A stretch of 64,000 nucleotides of DNA from an uncultured Lysobacteraceae bacterium (GCA_937897645.1 CALCNV010000147.1:1-64000), one strand, 5' to 3'. Shown: positions 26,967-36,352, counted from the first letter of the stretch. Numbers and translations are program-made. The notes: generated by a model not told the origin, from the sequence alone.

Positions 26967-27998
26967 GTGCATAAGGAAACACCAGCGTCCGTGCGCCTGG
27001 TCGAACTGGATGCCCTGCGCGGCATCGCGGCGATGGCCGTCGTGGCCTACCACTACACTACGCATTACGCAAACCAGATCGGCCATGCGACGCCTTTGCG
27101 TTTCGGTTTCCCGGCGGGCAACTATGGCGTGCACCTGTTCTTCCTGATCAGTGGCTTCGTCATCTTCATGACGCTCGAGCGCACGCGCAGCGCGATGGAT
27201 TTCGTGGTGTCCCGTTTCTCGCGGCTATATCCAACGTACTGGGCGGCGATGCTCATCACCGGCGTGGTCGTGTATACGATCGGCATGCCTGGGCAACGGC
27301 TGCCGGCCTGGGACCTGCTGCTCAACCTGACCATGTTCCAGCAGATACTCGGGGCAGAGCACCTGGATGGATCCTACTGGACGCTGCAGGTCGAGCTGTT
27401 CTTCTATGCACAGATGCTGTGCTGGTTCATCGTCGGTGGGTTGAAGCGCATCCATTGGGTGATCGCTGGCTGGTTGGTGCTGGCCATCATCTACAGGGAA
27501 GTGGAGATCCACCACCTCCATTTTTCGTACCTGGTCCGTGAAATCCTGATCTTGCGCCACATACCGTTCTTCGCCATGGGCATCCTCTTCTATCGCCTGC
27601 GTACCCAGCCCGGCGAGCGACTGCTTGACTGGGCCATGATAGGTCTTTGCCTCGGCGCCATCGCTATCATCCATCCGCCGGTCTACCTCTTGGCCGCGGT
27701 CGTGTGCTGTTCGCTGTTCGCCTTGTTCATCAACGACAGGCTGCGTGGCTTGCAGGGCGGTTTTTTCGTCTACCTCGGGGCCATCTCCTATCCCTTGTAC
27801 CTCTTGCACCAGGTCATTGGCTTCGCCGTGATCAACCGCCTGGAACATGCGGGGGTTTCCAGCATCATGGCCTGCCTGCTGGCAGTGGCAGTGGTGGTGG
27901 CGATGGCCACTGGCCTTGCCTACTGGGTCGAGCGCCCGGCGATGCGCTGGCTGCGCACGCGCTGGCACCAGCGCAAGCTGCGCATGGGACTTGCATGA
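26967..27998 (+). CDS. Membrane acyltransferase family 3 (OafA/NolL-like O-acyltransferase)
   Basis: A 343-residue, roughly ten-span inner-membrane O-acyltransferase. The N-terminus VRLVELDALRGIAAMAVVAYHY carries the family's R-x-LDxLRG motif and the essential His. GVHLFFLISGFVIF and the following SRFSRLYPTYW are the second conserved block. SYWTLQVELFFY holds the conserved Glu. The usual role is acetylation (or other acylation) of sugar hydroxyls on O-antigen or exopolysaccharide repeat units. The GTG start at 26967 has GGGGAGG 4 nt upstream. It begins a plus-strand run with a flippase and a GNAT gene, divergent from the glycosyltransferase. Confidence 0.92.
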   Translation: MHKETPASVRLVELDALRGIAAMAVVAYHYTTHYANQIGHATPLRFGFPAGNYGVHLFFLISGFVIFMTLERTRSAMDFVVSRFSRLYPTYWAAMLITGVVVYTIGMPGQRLPAWDLLLNLTMFQQILGAEHLDGSYWTLQVELFFYAQMLCWFIVGGLKRIHWVIAGWLVLAIIYREVEIHHLHFSYLVREILILRHIPFFAMGILFYRLRTQPGERLLDWAMIGLCLGAIAIIHPPVYLLAAVVCCSLFALFINDRLRGLQGGFFVYLGAISYPLYLLHQVIGFAVINRLEHAGVSSIMACLLAVAVVVAMATGLAYWVERPAMRWLRTRWHQRKLRMGLA

Positions 27999-28060
27999 AT
28001 CCAAGATATGCGACCAACTAGGGTTGCGTGGCGCGGGCAACAACCAGCCAAGGATGACAA

Positions 28061-29566
28061 TTGACCGATAAGCAAAAGATCGTTTCGGCTGCCGCGTGGA
28101 GCGTAGGCGCAGGCTTGTTTGGCAGGGCCATTGGCCTGGCCTGCACCCTGTGGGTCGCACGCTTCCTCAGTCCCGATATCGTCGGTGAAGTGGCGGTGGC
28201 GACGGTAATCGCGTTCACCGGCAACTGGATATCGGCCTGGGGCTGCGGGCAGTACGTGATCTTGCACGGCGACGAGGGCAAGCAGGCGATCTTCCCCGCC
28301 AGCATGGTCTACCTTGTGTTTGGCGCGATCATGTTGCTGGTCCTGTGGAGCTCCGCTACTTTCCTCGCGGGACTGGTGTCGGCACCGCGCGTCGCGGAGT
28401 ACCTGCCGGGTGCACTGCTGGGTGTTGCGATCCGTCGCATCGGGGCAATTCCCGACAAGCTGCTGGCCAGGGAATTGCGCTTCACGCGCATAGCCATCGC
28501 AACAGGATTCGGCGACGTAACCTATGCCGCCGTGGCGATCGTTTTGGTGAGCACGACTGAGCTTGGTGGGCATGCGATTATCCTGGCGTACATAGCCCAG
28601 TCCACCGTGATCACCACGCTGCAGATCGCAGGCACGGGCTTCCGCAGTTGGCTTGCGCCGGTTCCGATCACCTGGCTGCGGCTCAAGGCCATCCTGCAAT
28701 TCGGCGCGCCGATCACGGCGGAAATTACCCTGAGCGAAGGCGGGCGTTACTGGGACAAGCCGCTGATGTTGCGATTGCTGGGTGCAGAGGCTGCAGGCAC
28801 CTACAGCTTGGCGTTCAACCTGGCGAACTTGCCCGCGCTTTACGTGGGAGGCCACGTGGGTACGGTGATGATGCCGGCGATCGTGCGTGCCGATGCGCGC
28901 GATCGTGCACAGATGATCGTGCGTGCGCTGGCATTGACTGCGGTGGTGTTGTTCCCTATGGCCTTTGGCCTGGCCACCATCGCAAGCACGCTGGTGGCTG
29001 CCGTGTTGCCGTCCAATTGGGCGCAGGTTGCACCTTTGCTCAGCGTGTTGGCAGCTGTTTCCGTATTGGGTGCCGCCAGTTTCATGCTGGCTTCGTTCCT
29101 GGCAGCGCTTGGCGAAAACAAGATCCTGATGTGCATAGAATTCGTGTCGGTGCTGGTGCTGTTGGGTGCAATGGTCTTCCTGTCGCGCTGGGGCGTGGTG
29201 ATGGCTTCTGTCGCGGTCGGCCTGGCCTTGGTGGTGCAGTTCGTGTTGTCCGTGTCGGCGTGTCGCCGCCATGGACTCGCCCTGCGTGCGTTGGGAAAGC
29301 CGCTGCTGCCGGTGATGCTGGCTTGCGTGGTGATGATTGCGGGACTGCTGCTATTGCGTGGCGCGCTTTGGCCCTACCTGGCAACGCAGCCATTGGTGTT
29401 GTTGCTGTGCGAGATAGGCGTAGGTGCGCTCTTGTACCTAGCCATGCTTGCGATCTTCGGCAAGGGGTTGCTGCAGGACGTGATTAGGTTGCTTGGTGGG
29501 TCTGGCAAGACTGAATACCGCAAAGCCACGGCGCTGCTGCAGCCACGGGGTTCGGCGGATGATTGA
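28061..29566 (+). CDS. Oligosaccharide flippase (Wzx-like), copy 1
   Basis: A 501-residue polytopic protein of the polysaccharide-synthase/MOP flippase group, with about 12-14 hydrophobic segments. The N-terminal region (SAAAWSVGAGLFGRAIGLACTLWVARFLSP) shows the family pattern with the conserved ARxLxPxxxG turn. KLLARELRFTRIAIATG resembles the conserved central part. It would flip the lipid-linked repeat unit across the inner membrane. The TTG at 28061 is the only sensible start and has AAGGA 7 nt upstream. The 3' end overlaps the next GNAT gene by 8 bp. A second flippase lies at 39591, so the region may export two glycans or be a composite of two loci. Confidence 0.9.
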   Translation: MTDKQKIVSAAAWSVGAGLFGRAIGLACTLWVARFLSPDIVGEVAVATVIAFTGNWISAWGCGQYVILHGDEGKQAIFPASMVYLVFGAIMLLVLWSSATFLAGLVSAPRVAEYLPGALLGVAIRRIGAIPDKLLARELRFTRIAIATGFGDVTYAAVAIVLVSTTELGGHAIILAYIAQSTVITTLQIAGTGFRSWLAPVPITWLRLKAILQFGAPITAEITLSEGGRYWDKPLMLRLLGAEAAGTYSLAFNLANLPALYVGGHVGTVMMPAIVRADARDRAQMIVRALALTAVVLFPMAFGLATIASTLVAAVLPSNWAQVAPLLSVLAAVSVLGAASFMLASFLAALGENKILMCIEFVSVLVLLGAMVFLSRWGVVMASVAVGLALVVQFVLSVSACRRHGLALRALGKPLLPVMLACVVMIAGLLLLRGALWPYLATQPLVLLLCEIGVGALLYLAMLAIFGKGLLQDVIRLLGGSGKTEYRKATALLQPRGSADD

Positions 29567-30188
29567 GTTCAATTCCATCATCCTGCTAAGCCGCAATGCC
29601 GGCACTGTGCGCAAGGGTGTCTTGTCGAATGAGCAGGCATTCATCGAGCTGCGCTCGGAGGACGCTGAACGCATGTCCCAGGCCGATCGCCACTATGGGC
29701 GCAGGGGCAACCTGCAGCGTATACACGACCGATTCCGGCATGGCTTGCGTTTTTTTGCCGTGGAGGAAGCCGGGCAACTGGTCGCATGGTTCTGGGTGGT
29801 CCATGCCGTGCCCCGCTATTTCGACGAGATGTGCTGGTTGATCGACCTGCAGGCCACCCATGTCTGGGCACGTGATGCTTTCGTGGCACCGACGCATCGG
29901 GGCAGGCGCGTGTTGACCGCAATGATGGACCTGGCCTCAGTGCTTGATGAGCGACCGTTGTGCTACCTCTCCGACGTCAGCGCATCCAACTGGATCTCGC
30001 TGCGCGCGCACAAGGCACTCGGCTTCGAGAAGATCGCCACGGTCAGGTCGTTGGCTATCGGCACGCGGTTGGTGTTGCGCAGCCGTCCACCTGCTTGCCT
30101 GCCGCAGCCGCAAGCGATCCGGCCTGCACGGTGTTGGTTGTGGCTCACTGCAGAAGAGCACGAGTGGCATCGCGCGCACATTGCCTGA
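29559..30188 (+). CDS. GNAT family N-acetyltransferase
   Basis: A 209-residue protein with a GNAT-like core. DAFVAPTHRGRRVLTAMMDLASVLDERPL corresponds to the beta4 strand and the acyl-CoA-binding loop (R-x-G-R-x-V variant). LSDVSASNWISLRAHKALGFEKI is the C-terminal GNAT signature (N-x-x-S-x-x-x-H-x-x-L-GF). The ATG at 29559 overlaps the flippase stop by 8 bp, so the two are translationally coupled. It probably acylates a sugar amine or an aminoacyl group of the repeat unit; the acceptor is not known. It converges with the next gene, sharing a hairpin at 30183-30218. Confidence 0.8.
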   Translation: MIEFNSIILLSRNAGTVRKGVLSNEQAFIELRSEDAERMSQADRHYGRRGNLQRIHDRFRHGLRFFAVEEAGQLVAWFWVVHAVPRYFDEMCWLIDLQATHVWARDAFVAPTHRGRRVLTAMMDLASVLDERPLCYLSDVSASNWISLRAHKALGFEKIATVRSLAIGTRLVLRSRPPACLPQPQAIRPARCWLWLTAEEHEWHRAHIA

Positions 30189-30218
30189 GCATGTACTGCA
30201 ATGCCCCAATGCTCAGGC
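30183..30218. terminator. Shared hairpin between converging genes
   Basis: GCCTGAGCAT (30183-30192) pairs perfectly with ATGCTCAGGC (30209-30218) around a 16-nt loop, and includes the stop codons of both converging genes. There is no T-run on either strand, so its efficiency as a terminator is uncertain. Confidence 0.5.
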
Positions 30219-31319
30219 GTCGCCTTCCAGGCGATAGGCCAAGGGCCGAACCAGGCGCGCAGCACGCATGGCCAGATCACCCAGGGTGGTGATGGTCAAT
30301 GTGCCGGTGATCATGGCCTGTCGATCAGGCAACAGGTCTGCTAGGTAGGAGTCCTCCTGCGACTGGCTATCAAATGTCGTCACGGCTGGCCACAGCGCCG
30401 GAATTTGCCTGAAAAGGTGAAGTTCATTCAATCGCCCTGGACTCATCACGGCATAGTCGGGATGCCAGCCGGCCTTGAAGCCATTCAAGGTATCGCCAAG
30501 CAGCAGGTTGCTGGTGGACGCGATGACGTCACCGTCGCACAGCGTCTCGGCGATGATCGCGCCGCCAGCCGCGCGGAATCGCTCCATCATTTCAACAAAG
30601 AAGCGGGCTTGCGCCGGCGCGCTGAGCATCGAAGTGCCGGCCTTGCCCTTCCAGCCCGCGTGTTCCAGTTGCAGGTGGGTCTGTATGGCGCTTGCGTCGA
30701 CTGCATCGCCTTGCAGTACTCGGAAGTGGACGCTGCCGCGCTCTTCCAGGCGTCGCTGGCGGCGCAGCAGGTCCTTGCGCTCCGAAGTACGTAGTCGATC
30801 CTGATAGCCCATGCCTGTCGAGACGTGCAGGCAGGGCCGTTGGAAACGGCGTCGTTCGAACCAGCGTGCTTGCCTGTGCTGTTCCTGCAATGACCGCAGG
30901 ACAGGGCAATCCGCATGCAGATTCTGGAACGTGATGGCATGCCAATGCCTGCCCTGCGAGGCCAGGAAACGCATCAATGCCTTGGCAACGACCGTCGCTT
31001 CGCCGGCAGCGCACAGCAATCCAGAACGAAACGTGTGCAAGGTCTGGTAGTTGCTCAGGTGGGGAACAGGGACGAAGAGGTCAGGGCGTTGTTCCGTGAA
31101 GCAACCGACTCCGATCAATTCACGCGCGGTCTCGCCGTGGCGTTCGATCAAGGCGACCCACGCCGGTTGCCCAGGCGTCAGCCAGCGCGCGGCGGGCAGT
31201 AAGAACTCCGGTGTTGCGAACGGATTGGGTGCCGGTGCGCGCCGGCCAAGGTCGCTCCACGCGGCCTGCGTGGCTTCATCGACGTCCTCCATGCGACACC
31301 AGCGCAGCGTGACAGACAT
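30213..31319 (-). CDS. FemAB/CelD-like GNAT-fold protein, copy 1
   Basis: A 368-residue protein of the BcsL/CelD (Acetyltransf_6) and FemAB-like type. The visible pattern is a diverged N-terminal half (NPFATPEFLLPAARWL; LIGVGCFTEQRPDLFVPVPHL) and a C-terminal GNAT core (GGAIIAETLCDGDVIASTSNLLLGDTLNGFKAGWHPDYAVMSPGRL, shown here as ETLCDGDVIASTSNLLLG then FKAGWHPDYAVMSPG). The family acylates sugars or transfers amino acids in polysaccharide and peptidoglycan pathways, and members are common in XrtA-type loci. The ATG at 31319 starts 2 nt after the stop of its tandem paralogue. The acyl donor and target are unknown. Confidence 0.8.
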   Translation of the reverse strand: MSVTLRWCRMEDVDEATQAAWSDLGRRAPAPNPFATPEFLLPAARWLTPGQPAWVALIERHGETARELIGVGCFTEQRPDLFVPVPHLSNYQTLHTFRSGLLCAAGEATVVAKALMRFLASQGRHWHAITFQNLHADCPVLRSLQEQHRQARWFERRRFQRPCLHVSTGMGYQDRLRTSERKDLLRRQRRLEERGSVHFRVLQGDAVDASAIQTHLQLEHAGWKGKAGTSMLSAPAQARFFVEMMERFRAAGGAIIAETLCDGDVIASTSNLLLGDTLNGFKAGWHPDYAVMSPGRLNELHLFRQIPALWPAVTTFDSQSQEDSYLADLLPDRQAMITGTLTITTLGDLAMRAARLVRPLAYRLEGDA

Positions 31320-31321
31320 GC

Positions 31322-32431
31322 TCACCCCGCATTCCGCCTGAACGACCACCACGCACGCCTCAGCCGAGATGCCCAGCCCGGGCGATCCAATGAAAGCCAG
31401 ACCATCTTGTTCTGCGCCATGGCCAGGGTGTGCTTGTAAGCGGCGTCACCTGCCATCAATTCGAAGCGGGAGTGGCCATCGGCCAGCGATTGTTCGATTG
31501 CATGCACCAGCAGCAACAGGCCCGGACTTCCGTACGTGCCGAAGCGTTGGTAGTCGATGCCCGCCTGGTAGAAATACACGGTACCTCGCCACGCCAGGTT
31601 GTATACATAGCCAACGACTTCTTCGCCTGCGCTCAAGCGGATCAGTTGCGGTCCTTCGCCGTCATTGCATTCAAGGATCAGGCGCTCGTGGAAATGCAGG
31701 ATGCGGGGGTCGTTGAACGCCCCATGGTCGTCCGATTCATCGGTCCAATGGGTTTCATGCAATGCAGCCATGGCATGGAAATAGGCGAGCCGTTGTTCCT
31801 TGCTTGCTGCCACCGAGACGACCAGGTCGCCATGTTGGTGGGCGAGCTTGCGTGCAGTACGGCGGATGGCGCCGCGCGCCTTGCTGCTGAGTACAGTGGT
31901 CATGTAGTCCTGCTTGCCTTCCCGCAGGGCAGCCAGGTCCACATAACAAGCCGCGTGTTTCGTGGTCCTTTTTTCCAGTCCGGTGTTTCGAATGAGGTCG
32001 AACGGTACCCGATCCACCTCCATGCCCGGTAGATACAGCGTGAGCCAGCGCGAATCGTTGCGGGCGAAATGATCCACGACGGCTGCCATTGACTGCCGTT
32101 CGTGCCCGCTTTCACAGATCAGTCCGTTGTATTCGATGGTTAGGCTGTCCAGCACCTTGTCGCCGGTTTCATGGAGCCGGAGGTGCATGGGGCCCATGCC
32201 AAAGAAGCGGCGCCTTACCGTGAATACGCCTAGTGCAACCCGTTGTATTCCAAGATGCACGGATATCATGCGGGCGTGGCGCGGCGGACAAACCAGGGCA
32301 AGCCAAGGGCCTATCCATGCCCAACTGGTAAAGAAGCTGCAGTGCGACTTCGCTTCGATTTCCTGCCACGCATCACGCAGGACACCGGTATCTGGCAGAG
32401 GCTCCATGCGCACGTGGTAATCCATGACCAT
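31322..32431 (-). CDS. FemAB/CelD-like GNAT-fold protein, copy 2
   Basis: A 369-residue protein of the same broad family as the gene directly downstream, with similar domain order. The N-terminal region includes SFFTSWAWIGPWLALVC, the DYMTTVLSSKARGAIRRTARKL basic helix sits in the middle, and the GNAT core has GEEVVGYVYNLAWRGTVYFYQ and GLLLLVHAIEQSLADGHSRF. Such proteins are found in polysaccharide loci and are thought to transfer acyl groups. The start is taken as ATG 32431; an ATG at 32425 and a TTG at 32449 are alternatives, and none has a strong ribosome-binding site. The tandem arrangement suggests two sequential or alternative modifications. Confidence 0.78.
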   Translation of the reverse strand: MVMDYHVRMEPLPDTGVLRDAWQEIEAKSHCSFFTSWAWIGPWLALVCPPRHARMISVHLGIQRVALGVFTVRRRFFGMGPMHLRLHETGDKVLDSLTIEYNGLICESGHERQSMAAVVDHFARNDSRWLTLYLPGMEVDRVPFDLIRNTGLEKRTTKHAACYVDLAALREGKQDYMTTVLSSKARGAIRRTARKLAHQHGDLVVSVAASKEQRLAYFHAMAALHETHWTDESDDHGAFNDPRILHFHERLILECNDGEGPQLIRLSAGEEVVGYVYNLAWRGTVYFYQAGIDYQRFGTYGSPGLLLLVHAIEQSLADGHSRFELMAGDAAYKHTLAMAQNKMVWLSLDRPGWASRLRRAWWSFRRNAG

Positions 32432-32482
32432 GCGGGTTCCGGCTAGCAATCTGCACGCATTCGAAAATGATGATTGGTCATT

Positions 32483-34543
32483 TCAACCGAACGTGGCATC
32501 CATGCCTCCCTCGACACCGATGCGTGGCGTCCAGCCCAGTCCTTCGCGCGCGGCACGCGTATCAAAGCCTGCAAGCGGGCGCAACGAGCGCACCCGGTAA
32601 CGCGTGAGTGGCACGTCGCGCTTGAGTATCTTGCCAAGCAGCTCCACGCCCCATCCCAACAGCATGAATGTCCACGCGGGAACCCGGATCAGTTTCAGCT
32701 CGCCGCCCAGCTTCCGTTTGCAGCGTTCCAGATAGTCACCTTGGGTAATCGGGTAAGTGTCCACAACATTGAATATGTGTCCCGGCGCATGCGGCGCGAC
32801 GGCGGCCTGCAGCAGGGCATCCACCACGTCTTCCAGGTACACCAGCGGAATGGTCTGCGCGCCACTTCCTATCGCGACCCAGCGGCCAGCCAGTGCAATC
32901 ACACCATTCGGCGTGACGCGCTCCGCGCCGGGGCCGAAGATCTGCCCGGGACGAATGATCACGGCAGGCAGGTCACGTGCGTTGATGGCGTCCAGTACCT
33001 GCTGTTCCGCGGTGAGCTTGGTCTGCGTGTAGGCGCCGCGCCACTCGGGGTGCGGCTCCAACGCGGATGTCTCGGTCATGCTCGCATCAGGATCGCGGCC
33101 CGCATGGTCGAACACGCTCATCGAGCTGACATACACCAGCCGCTCGGGTGGATGCGCCAGGCATGCGGATACCATGTTGCGCGTGCCCCACGTGGTGCCC
33201 GCCTCGAAGTCACGCGCGCTGCCGCGCATCGCCGCGCCCACGTGGTACACGATACGCGCGCCGGTGACGACGTGTTCGACCATGCGCGGATCACCCAGGT
33301 CGCCAACCACCATCTGTATGCCGGGGTCCGCGGCGTAGGCGGGCACGGCGCGTCGCACCAGCACGCGCACGCTGTCACCACGCTCGCGCAACCGCGCGAC
33401 CACCCGGCGCCCGAGGAATCCTGCGGCGCCGGTCACCAGCGCATCCACCGGTTGCAACGTCGTGTAGCGGCTTTCGAGGAGTTCAAGGCGTGCGCGGTCA
33501 GGTTCAGCGCAGACCGGTTCCAGCAAGCGCGCGATGTGCAGGGCCTGCTCGCCGGTGAACGGCGGCGAAGCATTGTTGCGTGCCGCATGCGCGAATTCCT
33601 GCGCGCCACGCTGGATGCCTGGCGAGGGCTTGAGCATGCCGGTGGCGAAGCGCAGCACGTTCCATGGGATGCGGAATACATCTTTCAGCGCGCTGAAGAA
33701 GGCATTGACCATGATGCCGATGAACTTGGGCCCGGGCAGCACGCGATGGATGCGGCAGGTCTGCAGGAAGCGGTCGACTTCGATGATGCCCTTGGTACCG
33801 CGCACGACCAGGCGGTTCTCCATCGGCCGTGCGTTCCACGACAGCAGCAGGCGTCCCACCCCTTGTGCCGCATGCGCTTGCGCCTGCCATTCGTCGAAGT
33901 GCAGGTTGGGATCGGTGCCGCGTGACTGGTAACGGACGTCCAGCTCGGCCACGGGCCCAAGGAACGCTTCGATCGTGTACAGCCCATGCACGCCGAGGTC
34001 ACGGAACGGATAGGAGCCCTGGGTCACGGAGCCGGGCAGCGGACCACCTGCATACGCCGGGTATTCGGAATTGCGCACGATGTCCACAGACACGAGCTCA
34101 CCAATGCGTCCACTGTGCGCTGCCTCCAGCGCTTGCATGAGTACTGGGTCGAACAAGTCGGAGTGGTTGACGCCCAGTTGCAATTCCTTCTCGCGTGCTT
34201 TCGCGATCATGGCTTCGCAATCGGCCACGGTGTCGGCCATCGGCTTTTCGACCAGCACGTGGCAGCCCATGTCCAAGGCAGCGAGCGCGATGGCCTTGTG
34301 CGAGGAAGGTGGCGTCAATACATGCACGGCCTGCGGGCACGCCGCTGCGAGTTCCGCGAGCGAGGAAGTTGCCAACGGCACGTCGTGGCGCTGGGCCAGG
34401 CTTCGTGCTGCTTCCAGGTTGCTGTCGCAAATGCCGACGACTTCGACGAAATCAAGTCGCTTCAGGGCTGCAAGGTGGTGGGTGGCGACGTAGCCTGCGC
34501 CCACCAGGACGACACGTAGTTTCTGCAAGGTTTCAATGCTCAT
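32483..34543 (-). CDS. Fused Gfo/Idh/MocA oxidoreductase and NAD-dependent epimerase/dehydratase
   Basis: A 686-residue bifunctional protein. Residues 1 to ~355 are a Gfo/Idh/MocA oxidoreductase: the Rossmann loop VVLVGAGYVATHHLAAL, the EKP motif at 99-101, and a central domain with a histidine where the family's catalytic His is expected (RDLGVHGLYTIEAF). From ~365 a short-chain epimerase/dehydratase domain begins, with TGAAGFLG at 371-378, VYVSSMSVFDHAG and the YTQTK catalytic Y-x3-K. It may carry out successive oxidation and epimerisation of one nucleotide sugar. The ATG at 34543 overlaps the upstream glycosyltransferase stop (ATGA). Each half matches a complete family domain, so this is a genuine fusion, not a frameshift. 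Confidence 0.88.
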   Translation of the reverse strand: MSIETLQKLRVVLVGAGYVATHHLAALKRLDFVEVVGICDSNLEAARSLAQRHDVPLATSSLAELAAACPQAVHVLTPPSSHKAIALAALDMGCHVLVEKPMADTVADCEAMIAKAREKELQLGVNHSDLFDPVLMQALEAAHSGRIGELVSVDIVRNSEYPAYAGGPLPGSVTQGSYPFRDLGVHGLYTIEAFLGPVAELDVRYQSRGTDPNLHFDEWQAQAHAAQGVGRLLLSWNARPMENRLVVRGTKGIIEVDRFLQTCRIHRVLPGPKFIGIMVNAFFSALKDVFRIPWNVLRFATGMLKPSPGIQRGAQEFAHAARNNASPPFTGEQALHIARLLEPVCAEPDRARLELLESRYTTLQPVDALVTGAAGFLGRRVVARLRERGDSVRVLVRRAVPAYAADPGIQMVVGDLGDPRMVEHVVTGARIVYHVGAAMRGSARDFEAGTTWGTRNMVSACLAHPPERLVYVSSMSVFDHAGRDPDASMTETSALEPHPEWRGAYTQTKLTAEQQVLDAINARDLPAVIIRPGQIFGPGAERVTPNGVIALAGRWVAIGSGAQTIPLVYLEDVVDALLQAAVAPHAPGHIFNVVDTYPITQGDYLERCKRKLGGELKLIRVPAWTFMLLGWGVELLGKILKRDVPLTRYRVRSLRPLAGFDTRAAREGLGWTPRIGVEGGMDATFG

Positions 34544-35748
34544 GTGGGGGTTGTCGAGGATTTCGATGTAGCGCTGCGATCCGCCATTGCCTTGGCTACC
34601 GTATCCAATATCGTGGCGACACGTGCATCCCAGGTTTGGCCTGCGACCGCAACCCTCCGTTGCGTAGCCGCATCAGGAGTGTCGTTCGCCAGTGTGTCAT
34701 CCAATGCCGCGAGGAAGCTTGCAGCGTCGTCGGCAATGCGGACCAGACCGGAGAATTTCTCGATCTCGGGATTGCGTACGCTGACGATGGGCTTGCCCGT
34801 GGCCAGGTATTCGCGCAGCTTCAGGGGGTTGGCATTGGCGACTTGGCGATTCAGTCGGTAAGGGATGATCGCGACATCGAACGACTTGGCCCATGCGGGC
34901 AGGGTGGCGTAAGGCTTCGTACCCACCAGGTGCACATTGGGTAGCGCCCGCAGGGCGGACACATCGGTCGCCGCATGTCCGACCAGCAGGAACGACCATT
35001 GCGGTCGCTGCACGGCCAGCCATGCGATCAATTCCAGGTCGATCCATTCGTGCACTGAACCGATATATCCCACCACGGGTTTTGCCAAGCCGCGCGCTTG
35101 GTCCGGTATTTGCGTGGCCGGATCCTGCGCCAGGCCGAACAGTTCGACGTCCACGCCATGGGGCGAAAAGAAAGTCGCCGGGTTGAGTGCGCGCTTGCCT
35201 TCCATCAACGCCGGTGGAGCCACGAACAACACATCAGCGAGGCGGCTCAGTTGTTCGTCGCGTTGCGCGATCAATTCCATGTCCACGCCCGGGTGCGCGG
35301 CATAGTCGTCGATGCAGTAGAAAACGCAAAGCTCCTCGCCCAGGCGCTTGGCCATGAACCCGGGGTGGGGCACTACGAACCATGAAATGCATCGGGTTAT
35401 GCCAGTGCTACGCAAGGCACGACGCACCGCCCATTGGCCGAATGCCCGGTTGAACGCCTCCACGCCGGGAATACGCCTGAATGGCAACTGCGGCACGGTG
35501 CAATGCCACAGCCCTTTCTGCACCTGCTGCGGCGCACGCAGTGCGGCGAATAGCTTGCGCAGCGCACGCTTGAAGTCACGGCCGGACGCGTTGGGTGCGC
35601 GCATGCCGGGCGAGTCCACGTACAGCACGGGCATGGCTTGTGCCAGGCGAGTCGCGATGTGGTGGCTGCTGGTGCGGTTCTCGGCGTGCCAGTCATTCCC
35701 GAAATAGACGATGCCCAGGCCTTGCAGTGAGGCGTTTGGCTCAGTCAT
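34540..35748 (-). CDS. Glycosyltransferase (GT-B fold)
   Basis: A 402-residue glycosyltransferase of the WsaF/GT4-like type. The N-terminal half has LGIVYFGNDWHAENRTSSHH and CVFYCIDDYAAHPGVD. The C-terminal half has VVGYIGSVHEWIDLELIAWL, FLLVGHA, the segment DVAIIPYRLN, and NPLKLREYLATGKPIVSV, in which the glutamate and following glycine fit the nucleotide-binding site. The ATG at 35748 overlaps the methyltransferase stop by 8 bp, and its own stop overlaps the oxidoreductase-epimerase start by 4 bp. Three coupled genes (methyltransferase, glycosyltransferase, oxidoreductase-epimerase) therefore form a unit that likely builds and attaches one unusual, possibly methylated, sugar. Confidence 0.87.
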   Translation of the reverse strand: MTEPNASLQGLGIVYFGNDWHAENRTSSHHIATRLAQAMPVLYVDSPGMRAPNASGRDFKRALRKLFAALRAPQQVQKGLWHCTVPQLPFRRIPGVEAFNRAFGQWAVRRALRSTGITRCISWFVVPHPGFMAKRLGEELCVFYCIDDYAAHPGVDMELIAQRDEQLSRLADVLFVAPPALMEGKRALNPATFFSPHGVDVELFGLAQDPATQIPDQARGLAKPVVGYIGSVHEWIDLELIAWLAVQRPQWSFLLVGHAATDVSALRALPNVHLVGTKPYATLPAWAKSFDVAIIPYRLNRQVANANPLKLREYLATGKPIVSVRNPEIEKFSGLVRIADDAASFLAALDDTLANDTPDAATQRRVAVAGQTWDARVATILDTVAKAMADRSATSKSSTTPT

Positions 35749-36352
35749 CGTTCCACCAGCCCACCAGCCACGACGTAGCACCATGGTGGATCCAGTCCTT
35801 GTGCAGTCCAGGCATCTTTTCGAGGTGTGGGCCGATACGCCCGCTTGCCGGCGCGAAGAAAGTCACCAGTCCTCGCTTGCCCAAGTGGCGCATGCGTTCA
35901 AGCGTCGCGGGCGGGTCGCTAAGGTAGTAGAGCACTTCACAGGCGGTCACCAGGTCGAAGCGGTGGTGTTCATGGCCCCACGGCTGGTTGAACAGGTCAG
36001 TGCTTGCGAACCGTGCGCCAGGCAACCGCACGCTGGCCCGCTCGATTGCCTGGGTGCTTACGTCGATGCCGTACTGCTCCTCGCTCAGCCGGGCCAGGTA
36101 TTCGGTCTGGTGGCCTTCGCCACAACCTATCTCAAGTACCGAGCCTATGCGGCCAAATGCCTGCTCGATGACCCGGTTGGTCGCTTCGAAGCGCGCCTGC
36201 TCGAGCGATGAATCCATGTTCCATGGATCTTCGACACTGTAGGCAAGGTCAAGCCGCGAATGGTTGTCGCTGCCTCCCACGCCGCGCAGCGCATATTTCA
36301 TCCACAGGCGTCTCTGTGCCTTTTTCAGCAATCTGGCGGTGCCAGCAAACAT
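35741..36352 (-). CDS. Class I SAM-dependent methyltransferase (NodS-like)
   Basis: A 203-residue methyltransferase. Motif I is VLEIGCGEGHQTEYLA; motif II is YGIDVSTQAIERA; motif IV is FDLVTACEVLYYLSDPP, followed by MRHLGKRGLVTFFAP. The short single-domain form with an upstream helical segment resembles NodS-type N-methyltransferases acting on amino sugars, but the exact target is not certain. AGGGG lies 8 nt upstream of the ATG at 36352, with a GTG at 36355 as alternative. It is translationally coupled to the following glycosyltransferase. Confidence 0.85.
   Translation of the reverse strand: MFAGTARLLKKAQRRLWMKYALRGVGGSDNHSRLDLAYSVEDPWNMDSSLEQARFEATNRVIEQAFGRIGSVLEIGCGEGHQTEYLARLSEEQYGIDVSTQAIERASVRLPGARFASTDLFNQPWGHEHHRFDLVTACEVLYYLSDPPATLERMRHLGKRGLVTFFAPASGRIGPHLEKMPGLHKDWIHHGATSWLVGWWNDD

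Noticed and set aside
27920..29272. 450-codon antisense frame rich in His, Gln and Arg opposite the flippase
   Set aside because: The composition is typical of translating a membrane-protein gene backwards; no domain or start signal.
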